DNA of 8,934 nt from FW021-bin31 sp964467635 (GTDB taxonomy: Bacteria; Bacteroidota; Bacteroidia; Chitinophagales; Chitinophagaceae). This document shows, piece after piece, positions 1 through 6,895 of this stretch. A program made the position numbers and the translations under genes. Numbering within the stretch: position 1 is the first letter of the stretch; each line of letters opens with the position of its first letter. A model generated the notes under the pieces. That model had not been told where the DNA came from. It made no database searches and worked only from the letters and a program-made list of their open reading frames with translations. The stretch covers positions 1-8,934 of the forward strand of contig CAYXRN010000132.1 of the NCBI GenBank assembly GCA_964467635.1, written 5' to 3'.

Positions 1-53
1 ACAGCTACGCAGGAGTTGGTCGTACCTAAGTCAATTCCGATTATTTTGCTCAT
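1..53 (-). CDS. dnaK: DnaK (Hsp70 chaperone), N-terminal fragment
   Basis: The reverse strand from the ATG at 53-51 reads MSKIIGIDLGTTNSCVA before leaving the window. IGIDLGTTNSCVA is the phosphate-1 loop that opens the nucleotide-binding domain of DnaK, so only the first 17 codons of a protein normally about 630-640 residues long are visible. DnaK is the ATP-dependent cytoplasmic Hsp70 chaperone that works with DnaJ and GrpE. A purine-rich AGAAGGAG (reverse strand, 69-76) lies 15 bases before the ATG; this is a recognisable but widely spaced ribosome-binding site. The gene is divergent from the thioredoxin-like lipoprotein gene and shares a roughly 316-base intergenic region with it. Identity is secure from the motif; HscA and other Hsp70 paralogues share part of it, but the MSKIIGIDLGTTNSCVA start is typical of DnaK itself. 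Confidence 0.93.
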   Translation of the reverse strand, partial: MSKIIGIDLGTTNSCVA

Positions 54-107
54 AATATTTAAACTTTTCTCCTTCTTTAAATAATTTAAAAATACGGTAA
101 TACTGTA

Positions 108-124
108 GTCAATCATTATGCCAA
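108..124 (-). promoter_or_regulatory. Candidate sigma-54-like (-24/-12) promoter of dnaK
   Basis: On the reverse strand the sequence is TTGGCATAATGATTGAC. It matches the sigma-54 pattern TGGCAY-R-N4-TTGC in its GG block and spacing, but carries GA where the -12 GC should be. It would place a start roughly 40-50 bases before the dnaK ATG. No exact Bacteroidota TAnnTTTG box facing dnaK was found between 54 and 369, which makes this the best visible candidate. The single mismatch sits at the most conserved -12 position, so the call is tentative. Confidence 0.3.
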
Positions 125-325
125 CAGCCCAGGCACTGCAATTATGGCAGTCAAAATAGCAAGCCTGGTTTTTCCAAACTGTTTCTATTCCCGAGTGGGA
201 TTTTCAGTAGATGGCGGACGATAATTTTATACGTTTCTTCCTTCCGAAGGATTTGATGAAAGGTATTTCCCGCTGTTTTTCCCACCTGATCTAAATGTTC
301 ACTTTTTAGTTCTCCCTTTCTCCTT

Positions 326-333
326 TAAATTTG
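326..333 (+). promoter_or_regulatory. Candidate Bacteroidota -7 box for the TlpA-like/ogt pair
   Basis: TAAATTTG fits the Bacteroidota housekeeping -7 consensus TAnnTTTG and lies 36 bases before the start codon at 370, giving an expected leader of about 30 bases. A clear -33 TTTG/TTG partner at the usual distance is not visible, so the call rests on one element. Confidence 0.4.
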
Positions 334-369
334 CCATCCGGGAAGTTTTAACAATGAAAAAGCTGTAAG

Positions 370-1515
370 ATGAAAACAATCTGGATCGGGGGCCTGGCAT
401 TTATAGGTTTTCTTTTTCTGTATGCCTGTAATCAAAACAAGGTACAACCTATCGCTATAAAAGTACAACTGGTACACATCCCGGAGGATGCGGATGTCGC
501 CTACCTGGATTTGATCAAGCCGGCAGAAACGATTACGATAGACACAGCGACGATAGATCCGCTTAAAGGCAGTTTTAGTTTCCAATTGTATTCAGAAGGT
601 TCCGAGTCGCTCTACCGCGTCCGTACAGGCAAGCACCACGGTTTTCTGGTGGTGGCCGGCAATAACGATATTAAAATTACCGGCGACTATACTGCAGTTG
701 ACGAAATGCAGGTTCACGGATCCCGGGCCTCCAAAGAGCTTCAAAATTTCCTGACGGGGCTGAATCGACAAAACGCGGCACTCATCAAGCTGGCCGCCGC
801 GATCGATCATCCCCCCTCTGCCTGGAATGACAGCCTGCTGCGCCAAAAAAAGTATCAGCTTCAACAGGGCAAACAAGCCCTCCTGGATACAGTACTGTAT
901 GAGGCGCGAAAGACGACAAGCCCGGCAATAGCGCTGTTCGCCCTTGGTATTCTGGACGACAAGGGCGCATGGAAGAAAGGGAAACCAGTATTTGAAGGAC
1001 TAACCACCCGTTTTCCCAAAAACCAACTAGTAAAAGACGCCGTTAATCATTACAAAAAAAAGCTCAACAACCTGGGTAAAAGTCTGGCAATCAGCGTTGG
1101 CGATCAGGCCCCGGAACTGAGCTATCCCAATCCCGAAGGAAAGATCATCTCTCTTACGGACCTGAAAGGGAAATATGTTTTACTTGATTTCTGGGCCTCT
1201 TGGTGCGCCCCCTGCAGGGAGGCCAACCCACAGCTTTTACAAACCTATAAACGCTTCAAAGATAAGAACTTTACGCTGCTGGGTGTTTCACTGGACAGCA
1301 AAAAATCCTCCTGGAAAAAGGCCATCCAACAAGACGGGCTGGTGTGGAAACAGGTCAGCGACCTCAAGGGCTGGAACTCTCGCCCTGCTGCCATCTACGG
1401 TGTAGAAGCCATCCCCGCCAATTTTTTAATCAACCCCGAAGGAAAGATTATAGCGAAAAATTTATATGGCGATAGCCTGACCTTCAAGCTGGATCAGATT
1501 TTAACCGGCCAATAA
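370..1515 (+). CDS. TlpA/ResA-like thiol-disulfide oxidoreductase lipoprotein (DUF4369-type N-terminus)
   Basis: This 381-residue protein begins with a lipoprotein signal: a hydrophobic stretch at about 4-18 followed by the lipobox LYAC with Cys20 as the lipidation site. Residues about 28-125 are beta-rich and resemble the DUF4369 domain common in Bacteroidota. A helical linker follows. Residues 243-381 form a thioredoxin-fold TlpA/AhpC-TSA domain: GDQAP (244-248), the redox motif WCAPC with Cys279 and Cys282, and a cis-proline at Pro349 (AIPANFLI). It should work in the periplasm as a membrane-anchored thiol reductant or oxidant; the partner cannot be told from sequence. ATG370 gives an immediate signal peptide; there is no strong Shine-Dalgarno, which is normal in Bacteroidota. 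ogt follows after 9 bases, suggesting one transcript. The family call is firm; the N-terminal domain name is from memory of the family. Confidence 0.9.
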   Translation: MKTIWIGGLAFIGFLFLYACNQNKVQPIAIKVQLVHIPEDADVAYLDLIKPAETITIDTATIDPLKGSFSFQLYSEGSESLYRVRTGKHHGFLVVAGNNDIKITGDYTAVDEMQVHGSRASKELQNFLTGLNRQNAALIKLAAAIDHPPSAWNDSLLRQKKYQLQQGKQALLDTVLYEARKTTSPAIALFALGILDDKGAWKKGKPVFEGLTTRFPKNQLVKDAVNHYKKKLNNLGKSLAISVGDQAPELSYPNPEGKIISLTDLKGKYVLLDFWASWCAPCREANPQLLQTYKRFKDKNFTLLGVSLDSKKSSWKKAIQQDGLVWKQVSDLKGWNSRPAAIYGVEAIPANFLINPEGKIIAKNLYGDSLTFKLDQILTGQ

Positions 1516-1524
1516 CTTTCAAAA

Positions 1525-2019
1525 ATGCACACCACCGCTTTCCAGACCTATCACTGCATGATCCATCAAAGCCCTGTTGGCATGCTACAGATCGCAGCTT
1601 CCGATAAAGCCGTTACCGCCCTTTATTTTTGTGAAGCCACCGAAGAAGAACACCCGAACCCCCTTGCGCAAGAGGCAAAAAAGCAACTGCTGGAATATTT
1701 CGAAAACAAGCGCAGCATTTTCGACCTTCCGTTAAACCCAGCAGGTACGCCCTTTCAAAAAACCATATGGCAGGCTTTACAAAAAATTCCCTATGGCACT
1801 ACCTGGAGCTACCTGCATCTTTCCAGGCAGATCGGCAATGAAAAAGCCATACGGGCGGTAGGCCGGGCCAACGGGCGGAATCCCATTCCAATCATCATTC
1901 CCTGTCACCGTGTCATCGGCAGTGACGGAAGCCTGGTGGGATATGGCGGCGGGCTCTGGCGCAAAAAACAACTGCTCAAACTCGAAGGCCTGCTGCCTCA
2001 GGAAGAATTGGCGTTTTAA
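1525..2019 (+). CDS. ogt: Methylated-DNA--protein-cysteine S-methyltransferase
   Basis: This 164-residue protein repairs O6-alkylguanine (and O4-alkylthymine) in DNA by transferring the alkyl group irreversibly to its own cysteine. The active-site motif IPCHRVIG is present with Cys127 as the acceptor. The DNA-binding helix-turn-helix lies at about 91-117, with RAVGRA supplying the recognition-helix arginine (Arg110) that flips out the base. GSDGSLVGYGGGLWRK after the active site is typical of the family. The short N-terminal part (about 1-75) matches the small alpha/beta domain of Ogt-type proteins; there is no Ada regulatory domain, so it is a stand-alone repair enzyme. Nine bases separate it from the TlpA-like gene, suggesting cotranscription. 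The gene symbol could equally be given as mgt; function is clear. Confidence 0.95.
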   Translation: MHTTAFQTYHCMIHQSPVGMLQIAASDKAVTALYFCEATEEEHPNPLAQEAKKQLLEYFENKRSIFDLPLNPAGTPFQKTIWQALQKIPYGTTWSYLHLSRQIGNEKAIRAVGRANGRNPIPIIIPCHRVIGSDGSLVGYGGGLWRKKQLLKLEGLLPQEELAF

Positions 2020-2050
2020 CATTCCTTAACAGAACATTAACTCCTGATTG

Positions 2051-2068
2051 GTTCGGATTATACCGAAC
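2051..2068. promoter_or_regulatory. Inverted-repeat operator candidate upstream of the efflux operon
   Basis: GTTCGG-ATTATA-CCGAAC is a perfect inverted repeat with 6-base arms and a 6-base centre (arms 2051-2056 and 2063-2068). It ends 6 bases before the -7-like box at 2075-2082, so a bound dimer would block RNA polymerase. The first gene downstream encodes a GbsR/MarR-like helix-turn-helix protein, and such regulators bind as dimers to repeats of about this size. Autoregulation and control of the whole efflux operon is the natural inference. Confidence 0.6.
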
Positions 2069-2074
2069 TAAAAG

Positions 2075-2082
2075 TACTTTTG
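2075..2082 (+). promoter_or_regulatory. Bacteroidota -7 box of the efflux operon
   Basis: TACTTTTG matches TAnnTTTG exactly. A TTG at 2048-2050 could serve as the -33 element, although the 24-base spacing is long. Transcription would start near 2088-2092, leaving a very short leader before the regulator ATG at 2103. The box overlaps a perfect palindrome TTTTGCGCAAAA (2078-2089). Confidence 0.5.
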
Positions 2083-2102
2083 CGCAAAATGACGAGTATG
2101 CT

Positions 2103-2612
2103 ATGACAACGGAAGAAGAATTGCTTGCCAAGCGCGCGCAGCTTATTGAGCGTTTAGGGGTTTATGTTGAAAAGAAAGAACAGCTTGCACCGGTAGCGTC
2201 AAGAATATACGCCACACTGGTCACACTTTGCGACAAGGGGATGACCTTCGAACAACTGGTGGAAAGCCTGGGAGCCAGCAAGAGCACGGTCTGGACCCAC
2301 CTGAACCTTTTAGAATCTACCGACCGCATCGAATATTTTACCAAATCCGGCGACCGGAAGCGTTATTACAGGCCAGCGGCTAACCGTTTGAAACAATTCA
2401 TCAATGAAAAAATAGCGCAATTCGAAGCGGATATAAAAATTCAAAGTGAAATTCTCGCCTATAAACAGGAAGCCAATGAGTTTTGGAAAGAAAATCCCGA
2501 AAAGCATTGTGACCTGCAGTTTAATAAAAACATTCTCGCCTTTATGGAAGAGGCCAATTCGGCCTTTAAAAAGCTTAAAATAAATTTAACCGAAAACCAG
2601 ATAATCCAATAA
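2103..2612 (+). CDS. GbsR/MarR-family transcriptional regulator, likely repressor of the efflux operon
   Basis: This 169-residue protein has a winged helix-turn-helix at about 34-90: helices around 34-44 and 48-56, a recognition helix around 59-71 (SKSTVWTHLNLLE), and a wing around 75-90 ending in GDRKRYYRP. Helical segments at about 95-128 and 140-158 probably form the dimer interface. Such MarR/GbsR-like regulators commonly accompany RND pumps in Bacteroidota and usually repress them until a ligand binds; no ligand can be inferred here. The perfect inverted repeat at 2051-2068 sits in its own promoter, and the adaptor gene begins 8 bases after its stop, so it is probably the first gene of the efflux operon and controls itself. 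ATG2103 is preferred because the ATG at 2089 opens only a five-codon frame and lies near the predicted transcription start. Confidence 0.85.
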   Translation: MTTEEELLAKRAQLIERLGVYVEKKEQLAPVASRIYATLVTLCDKGMTFEQLVESLGASKSTVWTHLNLLESTDRIEYFTKSGDRKRYYRPAANRLKQFINEKIAQFEADIKIQSEILAYKQEANEFWKENPEKHCDLQFNKNILAFMEEANSAFKKLKINLTENQIIQ

Positions 2613-2620
2613 TTACGAAA

Positions 2621-3739
2621 ATGAAAATCCGATTAATCCCCGTATTGATAGCGTTTGCGCTTTTAGCCGTATCCTGCGGACCAAAACAACAAAACACCCG
2701 CAGCGCAAACGGGCCGATGCCTTTGCCGGTGGTACAGGTACCCGCGGAAACCATTACAGGTCACACCAGCTATCCGGTACGGATAACAGGTATTGTAAAC
2801 AGCGACGTGCGCGCAAAAGTCAGTGGCTATATTACCGAGGTGTTGGTAGACGAGGGCCAGCGGGTCAGAAAAGGGCAAATGCTCTTCCGGCTTGAAACGC
2901 AATCGCTTTCCCAGGAAGCCAATGCGGCAAAGGCTAACGTGGAAGCAGCGCAGGTAGGGGTCAGTCAACTGAAGCCCCTGGTGGAGCAGGGCATCATCAG
3001 TGAAGTCGAACTGGAGACGGCCAAAGCCAAGCTAGCGCAGGCCAAAGCCAGTTATGAAAGCATCGTGGCCAATATCGGCTACGCCCACATCAGGAGCCCG
3101 GTCAATGGCTTTGTAGGCGCGATTCCTTACCGGAAGGGTTCCCTGGTGAGTCCTTCCAGTCCGAAGCCGCTGACAACGGTCTCCAATACGGATCAGGTGT
3201 ACGCATACTTCGCCATGAATGAAACAGATTACCTGGACTTCCTGCTGAACACCAAGGGAAACCAATTGCAGGAAAAGATCGACAACTTTCCTCCCGTGCG
3301 ACTGCAGATGGCCAACGGGGAAATCTATAAAAGAGCGGGAAAGATAGAAACAGTTACCGCCCAGGTAGATCCCACAACAGGAACAGTCAGTTTCCGGGCA
3401 ACATTTCCCAATCCCAATCATTTGTTGGTCAACGGGAGCAGCGGCGTGATTTTGATTCCCAAAATATATAAAAATGTACCTGTTGTCCCAGAACAATCCA
3501 CTTACGAACGACAGGGGAAAACCTATGTCTATAAAGTACAAGGGGACACCATGGCGATGCCCGTTATCATCACGGAAAAAGACCGGGTAAACAACCTGAT
3601 CGTTGTTGAATCGGGGTTGAAAGCCGGGGATAAAATCATCGCGAAAGGTACCGGGAAGCTGCAGGGCCCCACCCCTGTAAAACCGATGCCGATTCCCTTC
3701 GACAGCATCGCCAATTCAGTAAAAACCGTATTTAAGTAA
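2621..3739 (+). CDS. RND efflux periplasmic adaptor (membrane fusion protein, AcrA/MexA type), lipoprotein
   Basis: This 372-residue adaptor links the inner-membrane pump to the outer-membrane channel. A signal peptide with lipobox AVSC (Cys19) anchors it by lipid. Domains in order: a split biotinyl-lipoyl-like domain (first half about 60-92, containing VRAKVSGYITEVLVDEGQ; second half about 155-190, with IRSPVNGFVG), an alpha-helical hairpin between them (about 94-152), a beta-barrel domain (about 192-285, with the hallmark VDPTTGTVSFRATFPN around 249-264), and a membrane-proximal domain (about 286-355). From memory of E. coli AcrA, the hairpin appears about one heptad shorter on each arm. 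It is 8 bases after the regulator and 6 bases before the pump gene, so the three are almost certainly cotranscribed. Family and role are clear; substrates are not. Confidence 0.94.
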   Translation: MKIRLIPVLIAFALLAVSCGPKQQNTRSANGPMPLPVVQVPAETITGHTSYPVRITGIVNSDVRAKVSGYITEVLVDEGQRVRKGQMLFRLETQSLSQEANAAKANVEAAQVGVSQLKPLVEQGIISEVELETAKAKLAQAKASYESIVANIGYAHIRSPVNGFVGAIPYRKGSLVSPSSPKPLTTVSNTDQVYAYFAMNETDYLDFLLNTKGNQLQEKIDNFPPVRLQMANGEIYKRAGKIETVTAQVDPTTGTVSFRATFPNPNHLLVNGSSGVILIPKIYKNVPVVPEQSTYERQGKTYVYKVQGDTMAMPVIITEKDRVNNLIVVESGLKAGDKIIAKGTGKLQGPTPVKPMPIPFDSIANSVKTVFK

Positions 3740-3745
3740 ATAAAG

Positions 3746-6700
3746 ATGTTTAAAAGATTCATAGAACGCCCGGTATTATCTACGGTTATATCCATTGTTA
3801 TCGTCACTTTAGGGATTATCGGATTAACTACATTGCCCATTACGCAATATCCGGACATCGCCCCGCCGACTGTCCGGGTATCCGCCAGCTATCCGGGTGC
3901 TAACGCGGAGACCGTATTAAAAAGTGTGGTGGTCCCGATCGAAGAGCAGATCAATGGTGTGGAGGGGATGACCTATATCACTTCATCCTCAAGCAATGGC
4001 CGGGCCAGCATAACCGTCTTTTTTGAGCAGGGTGTTGATCCCGACATCGCCGCCGTAAACGTGCAAAACCGGGTAAACCGCGCCCTCCCGCTGTTGCCCA
4101 GGGAAGTAACCCAGTCAGGAGTGGTCACCCGGAAGGAACAAACCAGCGCGCTGATGTTCATGAGCGCCTATTCAACGAATCCCCAATACGATGTAACCTT
4201 TGTTCAAAACTATCTGGAGATCAATGTACTGCCGGCGCTCCAACGAATAAACGGAGTCGGTAATGTCAACGTTTTCGGCGCCAATAAATATGCCATGCGC
4301 ATATGGCTGGATCCCGAAAAACTGAAAGCCTATGATCTGATGCCCTCCGATGTGATCGCCGCCATTAATGAGCAGAGTCAGGAAGCCGCCGCCGGTACGC
4401 TGGGTGAAAACAGCGGGCAGGCCTTCCAGTACGTCATCAGCTATGACGGAAAGTATGAAACGGCAAAACAATACCGGAACATCGTGCTTAAGGCCCTGGA
4501 TAACGGGCAGTATTTAAGACTGGATGATGTCGCTAAAATCGAATTGAGTTCGGAAAACTTTGGCGTAGTCTCCACGGTAGATGGTTATCCGGGGGTACCC
4601 CTGGCCATCTACCAAACGGCGGGATCCAATGCGAAGGAAATTATCGACAACGTCTATGAGAAGATGCACGACCTTGAGCAGGACTTCCCCAAGGGATTAG
4701 AATGGCAGGTGAATTTTGACACCAACCAGTTCTTGAACGCATCAATAGATAAAGTAGTCACCACCCTGATTGAGGCTTTTATTTTGGTATTCCTGGTAGT
4801 ATTTATCTTTCTCCAGGATTTTCGCTCTACGCTGGTTCCTGCTATCGCCGTGCCGGTGTCCATTGTGGGTACTTTTTTCTTTTTGAACGTCTTTGGCTAT
4901 TCGCTGAACCTGTTGACCTTATTTGCCCTTGTTCTCGCCATCGGTATTGTGGTGGACGACGCCATCGTCGTCGTCGAAGCCGTCCACGCCAAACTGGAAG
5001 AGGGCGCGAAAACCGCTGTAAAAGCCACCCAAAGCGCGATGAGTGAAATTACGGGGGCGATCATTTCCATCACCCTGGTCATGGCGGCAGTATTCATACC
5101 GGTTACGTTCATCAAAGGGCCTACGGGCGTCTTTTATGAACAATTCGGGATGACGCTAATGGTGGCCATTTTGATTTCCGCCTTGAACGCGTTGACGCTG
5201 AGTCCGGCGCTCTGTGCCCTGTTTTTAAAACCTAAAAACGAGCAGGAACAAAAGAAGAACATTTTTCAGCGTTTTTATTCGGTCTTCAATATCGCTTTCT
5301 CCATTACCACCAAGCGGTATGTTAAGTCATTGCATTTTCTCTACAAACATAAATGGATCACACCATTGATCCTGGTGTTAGCGGTAGTAGGCATCGTCTG
5401 GGCGGAAAGGACCACTTCCACCGGTTTCGTTCCCGCCGAAGACCGCGGAATCATCTTTGCCGACTTTCAATTGCCGCCCGGTGCCTCTTTAGACCGTACC
5501 GTGGAATTAACGCAGAAGGTTTCCGATGAAATAAAACAACTCCCTGGTGTGGAAGGCATCACCAAAGTCAATGGGTTCAGCTTCCTGGGGGGAGCGGGAT
5601 CAAACTTTGCGATAGCCTTTGTGCGGCTGGAGAATTGGGATAAACGGGAAGCCGACTCTCTTTCCGTAGACGCGCTCACCAAAAAGATGTTTGCCATTGC
5701 GGCAAAATATCCAGGGGCGAACATTCTGTTCTTTTCACCGCCGAGTGTACCAGGCTATGGGGTCTCGGGAGGCTTTTCCCTGGAGTTGTTAGACAAGTCT
5801 GGAGGCAGCTTTAAAGACCTCGACCAACGGGCCCAGGAATTCCTGGGCAAGTTATCGGCCAGGCCGGAGATCCTGTACGCGCAAACCTCCTTTTCTACCA
5901 ATTATCCGCAATACGAATTGATCGTCGATGTTCCCAGGGCCAAGGCCGCCGGCGTATCCGTTTCCAGCATCTTCGCCACCCTGCAGGGATACATAGGAAG
6001 CGTTTACGCCAATGACTTTGTACGGTTCGGAAAGCAATACCGGGTATTCGTACAAGCCTTGCCCAAAAACCGCACGTCCCCGGACGATCTGAATTCCATC
6101 TTTGTCCGCAACGCGGCGGGGGAAATGACCCCCATTACCCAATTCGTAACTTTAAAAAGGATATACGGACCACAATCCGTAACCCGATTCAACCTGTACA
6201 ACTCGACCAGTGTGAGCGGTTCACCCGCGCCGGGATATTCCACCGGGGACGCCATTAACGCCATCCTGGAGGTGAGTAAAAACGAATTACCGGCCGACTT
6301 CGACATCGCTTTCTCCGGTTTGACGCGAGAAGAGATTGCCGCCGGCAACCAAACGCTCATCATCTTAATTTTAAGCGTACTGTTTGTGTACTTTATCCTT
6401 TCGGCACAATATGAGAGCTATCTGGTTCCATTTTCCGTATTGTTTTCCTTACCGGTCGGCATCATGGGAGCCTATTTCGCGACCAAGCTGGCCGGACTTC
6501 AGGTGAATATTTATTTTCAAATCGCGCTGATTATGCTATTGGGCTTGCTGGCGAAAAATGCTATCCTGATCGTGGAATTTGGCATCCAGCGACGAAGGGC
6601 CGGACATTCACTGGTGGCCTCTGCCTTTGAAGGCGCCCGGGTTAGGCTTCGTCCCATTTTAATGACCTCTTTTGCTTTTATCCTGGGCATTATGCCGCTG

Positions 6701-6892
6701 GCCTTGGCTACCGGTATCGGGGCGAAGGGAAATCGCTCCATAGGAACAGGCGCCGTAGGGGGCTTGCTTGTAGGGACCGTACTGGGTGTAATTATTATAC
6801 CGTTGCTATACATCTTCTTCCAGTGGTTACAGGAGAAAATCTCCGGACCTCCTAAAGCCGTAGTTGAAAATAAAAAACAATCTGAAAAATAG
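3746..6892 (+). CDS. RND multidrug efflux pump, inner-membrane subunit (HAE1/AcrB type)
   Basis: This 1048-residue proton-driven antiporter has the AcrB length and topology: TM1 at about 10-30, a large periplasmic loop to about 335, TM2-TM6 at about 337-490, TM7 at about 537-554, a second periplasmic loop to about 868, and TM8-TM12 at about 870-1028. The proton-relay residues are intact: Asp404-Asp405 in GIVVDDAIVVVEA (AcrB Asp407/408), Lys937 in LLAKNAILIVEF (AcrB Lys940), and Arg967 and Thr974 in RLRPILMTS (AcrB Arg971/Thr978). The two-aspartate relay and FKRFIERPVLSTV start point to the hydrophobe/amphiphile exporter (drug) class, not to the heavy-metal class. It would trimerise and take substrates from the periplasm or outer leaflet. 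It lies 6 bases after the adaptor and 3 before the outer-membrane factor. Substrate range cannot be read from sequence. Confidence 0.97.
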   Translation: MFKRFIERPVLSTVISIVIVTLGIIGLTTLPITQYPDIAPPTVRVSASYPGANAETVLKSVVVPIEEQINGVEGMTYITSSSSNGRASITVFFEQGVDPDIAAVNVQNRVNRALPLLPREVTQSGVVTRKEQTSALMFMSAYSTNPQYDVTFVQNYLEINVLPALQRINGVGNVNVFGANKYAMRIWLDPEKLKAYDLMPSDVIAAINEQSQEAAAGTLGENSGQAFQYVISYDGKYETAKQYRNIVLKALDNGQYLRLDDVAKIELSSENFGVVSTVDGYPGVPLAIYQTAGSNAKEIIDNVYEKMHDLEQDFPKGLEWQVNFDTNQFLNASIDKVVTTLIEAFILVFLVVFIFLQDFRSTLVPAIAVPVSIVGTFFFLNVFGYSLNLLTLFALVLAIGIVVDDAIVVVEAVHAKLEEGAKTAVKATQSAMSEITGAIISITLVMAAVFIPVTFIKGPTGVFYEQFGMTLMVAILISALNALTLSPALCALFLKPKNEQEQKKNIFQRFYSVFNIAFSITTKRYVKSLHFLYKHKWITPLILVLAVVGIVWAERTTSTGFVPAEDRGIIFADFQLPPGASLDRTVELTQKVSDEIKQLPGVEGITKVNGFSFLGGAGSNFAIAFVRLENWDKREADSLSVDALTKKMFAIAAKYPGANILFFSPPSVPGYGVSGGFSLELLDKSGGSFKDLDQRAQEFLGKLSARPEILYAQTSFSTNYPQYELIVDVPRAKAAGVSVSSIFATLQGYIGSVYANDFVRFGKQYRVFVQALPKNRTSPDDLNSIFVRNAAGEMTPITQFVTLKRIYGPQSVTRFNLYNSTSVSGSPAPGYSTGDAINAILEVSKNELPADFDIAFSGLTREEIAAGNQTLIILILSVLFVYFILSAQYESYLVPFSVLFSLPVGIMGAYFATKLAGLQVNIYFQIALIMLLGLLAKNAILIVEFGIQRRRAGHSLVASAFEGARVRLRPILMTSFAFILGIMPLALATGIGAKGNRSIGTGAVGGLLVGTVLGVIIIPLLYIFFQWLQEKISGPPKAVVENKKQSEK

Positions 6893-6895
6893 ATC

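Larger units (their letters stand above)
54..369. other. Divergent intergenic region between dnaK and the TlpA-like gene
   Basis: These 316 bases hold no credible coding sequence and should contain the promoters of both flanking genes. Visible elements are the dnaK ribosome-binding site (69-76), a sigma-54-like sequence facing dnaK (108-124), a short inverted repeat CTGC-AATTATG-GCAG (136-150), a small hairpin TCCTT-CCG-AAGGA (239-251) without a T-tract, and a TAAATTTG box facing the TlpA-like gene (326-333). A four-codon ATG-AAA-AAG-CTG-TAA just before the TlpA-like start (353-367) is most likely incidental. I see no RNA gene here. Confidence 0.6.

Noticed and set aside
239..251. Hairpin TCCTT-CCG-AAGGA in the intergenic region, considered as a terminator.
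   Set aside because: The stem is short, there is no T-tract after it on either strand, and both flanking genes start, not end, here.
3032..3541. A 169-codon reverse-strand frame opposite the adaptor gene.
   Set aside because: It is the antisense shadow of a strongly conserved coding sequence and its translation resembles no known protein.
6004..6363. Reverse-strand frames opposite the pump gene (for example 6004-6363 and 6517-6897).
   Set aside because: The forward frame is a full-length RND pump with all key motifs; the opposite-strand frames are by-products of its codon use.
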